A stretch of DNA of 6,683 nucleotides from JBKJTP01 sp046590195 (GTDB lineage: Bacteria > Bacteroidota > Ignavibacteria > Palsa-1295): positions 1 to 6,683 of the forward strand of contig JBKJTP010000300.1 in NCBI GenBank assembly GCA_046590195.1, read 5' to 3'. Positions 5,825 through 6,683 of this stretch are shown here, piece after piece. The notes under the pieces are model-generated. The model did no database searches, had not been told where the DNA came from, and was given only the letters and a program-made list of their open reading frames with translations. The position numbers were made by a program, and so were the translations under genes. How positions within the stretch are numbered: position 1 is the stretch's first letter; each line of letters begins with the position of its first letter.

Positions 5825-6268
5825 ATGCCCAAACCCTACATCATCTGCGATCTCGACGGCACCCTCTGCGATATCTCGCACCGCGAGCACCACGCTCAGG
5901 GCAAGAAGAAGGACTGGCCGAAGTTCTTTGCCGGCGTTAAGGACGACAAGGTCAACCAGGTCGTCATCGCCATACTCGAGAAATTTCGTGATTCGCATGA
6001 CATCGTATTCCTCTCTGGCCGGCCGGAGAAATGCCGCGAGGACACCATACATTGGATGATCAACGAAGCTGGCATTAACGACGCAGAGATACACATGCGC
6101 GCCGATGGCGACTTCCGCAACGACGCCATCGTCAAGGCAGAGATCTACGCACCAATAGAAGCCAAGCGCGGCAAGCCGTTCTTCATACTCGACGACCGCG
6201 ACCGTGTCGTCCAGATGTGGCGCCAGCGCGGCCTGACCTGCCTGCAGGTCGCCGACGGGGATTTTTAG
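5825..6268 (+). CDS. HAD-superfamily phosphatase, polynucleotide kinase 3'-phosphatase type
   Basis: This 147-residue protein resembles the 3'-phosphatase domain of T4 polynucleotide kinase/phosphatase, without any kinase domain. HAD motifs are Asp9/Asp11 in DLDGTLCD (nucleophile and acid/base), Ser64-Gly65-Arg66 in FLSGR, Asp100 and Lys104 in NDAIVKAEIY, and Asp123/Asp124 in FILDDRDRVVQMW. The end RGLTCLQVADGDF closely follows the T4 enzyme's C-terminal pattern. A likely role is removing 3'-phosphates from nucleic acid ends during repair, but other phosphomonoester substrates are possible. In-frame TAA at 5813 fixes ATG 5825 as the first start. No Shine-Dalgarno sequence is present; the octamer array ends at 5821. 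A repeat starts five bases after the stop. This single-domain form is common in phages, so acquisition is plausible. Confidence 0.85.
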   Translation: MPKPYIICDLDGTLCDISHREHHAQGKKKDWPKFFAGVKDDKVNQVVIAILEKFRDSHDIVFLSGRPEKCREDTIHWMINEAGINDAEIHMRADGDFRNDAIVKAEIYAPIEAKRGKPFFILDDRDRVVQMWRQRGLTCLQVADGDF

Positions 6269-6273
6269 TTAAA

Positions 6274-6319
6274 CCTGTCCTTGCGAGGAGTCCGCCGCGG
6301 CGGAGACGAAGCAATCTCC
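6274..6319. repeat. Half-copy of the palindromic element
   Basis: These 46 bases match 4265-4310 with a single difference (CCTGTCCTTG against CCTGTCATTG). They include the 14-base palindrome TCCGCCGCGGCGGA (6291-6304) and GACGAAGCAATC. The right half, with the 18-bp hairpin and the closing terminal repeat, is absent. It begins five bases after the phosphatase stop codon. Confidence 0.9.
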
Positions 6320-6340
6320 TCGGGTCGAGTGCTCTCTCGT

Positions 6341-6395
6341 AAAATGGAAGTGGAAGTAACTGTACAGAGTTACTTCCACTTCCATTTTATTTTGT
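6341..6395 (+). terminator. Perfect 21-bp hairpin, likely terminator; GGAAGTGG repeat copy 2
   Basis: A perfect 21-bp inverted repeat occupies 6341-6361 and 6368-6388, built on AAAATGGAAGTGGAAGTAAC, with loop GTACAG. The descending arm ends TTTT and is followed by ATTTTG, giving a T-rich tail that fits a terminator for the phosphatase gene on the plus strand. The ascending arm starts with AAAA, so it may also work on the other strand. The core is shared with 4230-4248, so it also belongs to a dispersed repeat family. Confidence 0.7.
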
Positions 6396-6683
6396 CAATT
6401 ATATACTCGCTCATTATCGGAATTGGCGATTCTAAGTATATAGGGGAGGTCATGTCGACAAGTGGATAACTATTCGCATATATTCGGCATTTGACGTGAT
6501 AAAGCCAAAACCATTGTGTATATTTGTACGTACTAATAGGTGCCTAGTTAAGCACCCATTGCACTACACGTTTATAAACACCATCATCTAGCGGAGCACT
6601 ACTACACTACACCAATACTCACTTCGGATTTGAACTTCTGACTTGGCTCTTCTCTCCGTATAGGAAGAAGAGGTAAGAAGGAG
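6396..6683. other. Intergenic region without a supported gene
   Basis: About 290 bases hold no convincing frame. Visible are a TATATTTG (6519-6526) of the TAnnTTTG type with TTTG at 6490-6493 (25-base gap, wider than usual), a small hairpin GGTGC/GCACC (6539-6556), the palindrome GTTTATAAAC (6570-6579), and the inverted repeat CTCTTCT/AGAAGAG (6647-6672). This looks like the promoter and leader region of a plus-strand gene beginning beyond the window. Confidence 0.4.
6675..6683 (+). promoter_or_regulatory. Shine-Dalgarno-like AAGAAGGAG at the window end
   Basis: The last nine bases, AAGAAGGAG, are the best ribosome binding site in the window. They follow a purine-rich stretch from 6662. They suggest that a plus-strand gene starts within about ten bases beyond the edge, which cannot be confirmed here. 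Confidence 0.4.

Noticed and set aside
6281..6469. Plus-strand 62-codon frame
   Set aside because: It translates the half-element and the 21-bp hairpin; the same repeat reads as MRGVRRGGDEAIS-like peptide wherever it occurs, a common false gene.
6615..6660. Minus-strand tRNA suggested by GTTCAAATCC
   Set aside because: The T-loop-like string has no matching 5-bp stem, and no acceptor, anticodon or D arm could be placed.

Overview
The window (about 6.7 kb, mid-range GC by eye) is bacterial chromosome. The best-supported content is respiratory: three consecutive minus-strand genes for NADH:quinone oxidoreductase (complex I) subunits, nuoG, nuoH and nuoI, in that transcription order. Upstream of them on the same strand lies ald (alanine dehydrogenase). 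Weak or absent Shine-Dalgarno sequences before most genes, a short NuoG and TAnnTTTG-like motifs are compatible with the Bacteroidota/Chlorobiota (FCB) group. That placement is inference, not something the sequence proves.

Layout by coordinate. 1-182: start of a minus-strand exported protein, cut by the window edge. 134-371: short, poorly supported minus-strand reading frames below yciI, possibly a frameshifted small gene. 368-691: YciI-family protein. 700-734: rho-independent terminator closing the nuo transcript. 756-4176: nuoI, nuoH and nuoG. 4177-4453: repeat-rich gap holding a GGAAGTGG hairpin, a nested palindromic element with 15-bp terminal inverted repeats, and a 16-bp tandem duplication. 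4454-5569: ald. 5570-5824: divergent intergenic region with a dyad near ald and a striking inverted array of G-rich/C-rich octamers. 5825-6268: plus-strand gene for a stand-alone HAD phosphatase of the polynucleotide kinase 3'-phosphatase type. 6269-6683: no gene seen; it holds a second half-copy of the palindromic element, a perfect 21-bp hairpin likely to act as terminator, and a purine-rich Shine-Dalgarno-like sequence at the very end that suggests a plus-strand gene just outside.

How the genes work together: NuoG, NuoI and NuoH form a contiguous electron path (peripheral Fe-S arm, connecting 8Fe ferredoxin, membrane/quinone subunit). No other complex I gene is present, and the three-gene unit has a terminator after nuoI, so the remaining subunits must be encoded elsewhere. 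Alanine dehydrogenase makes or uses NADH and so connects to complex I metabolically, but shared transcription is not shown. The phosphatase gene looks like a separate islet bordered on both sides by repeats. The most unusual material is the repeat content: an inverted telomere-like octamer array touching the phosphatase start codon, and two dispersed palindromic families that occur next to each other at two places.
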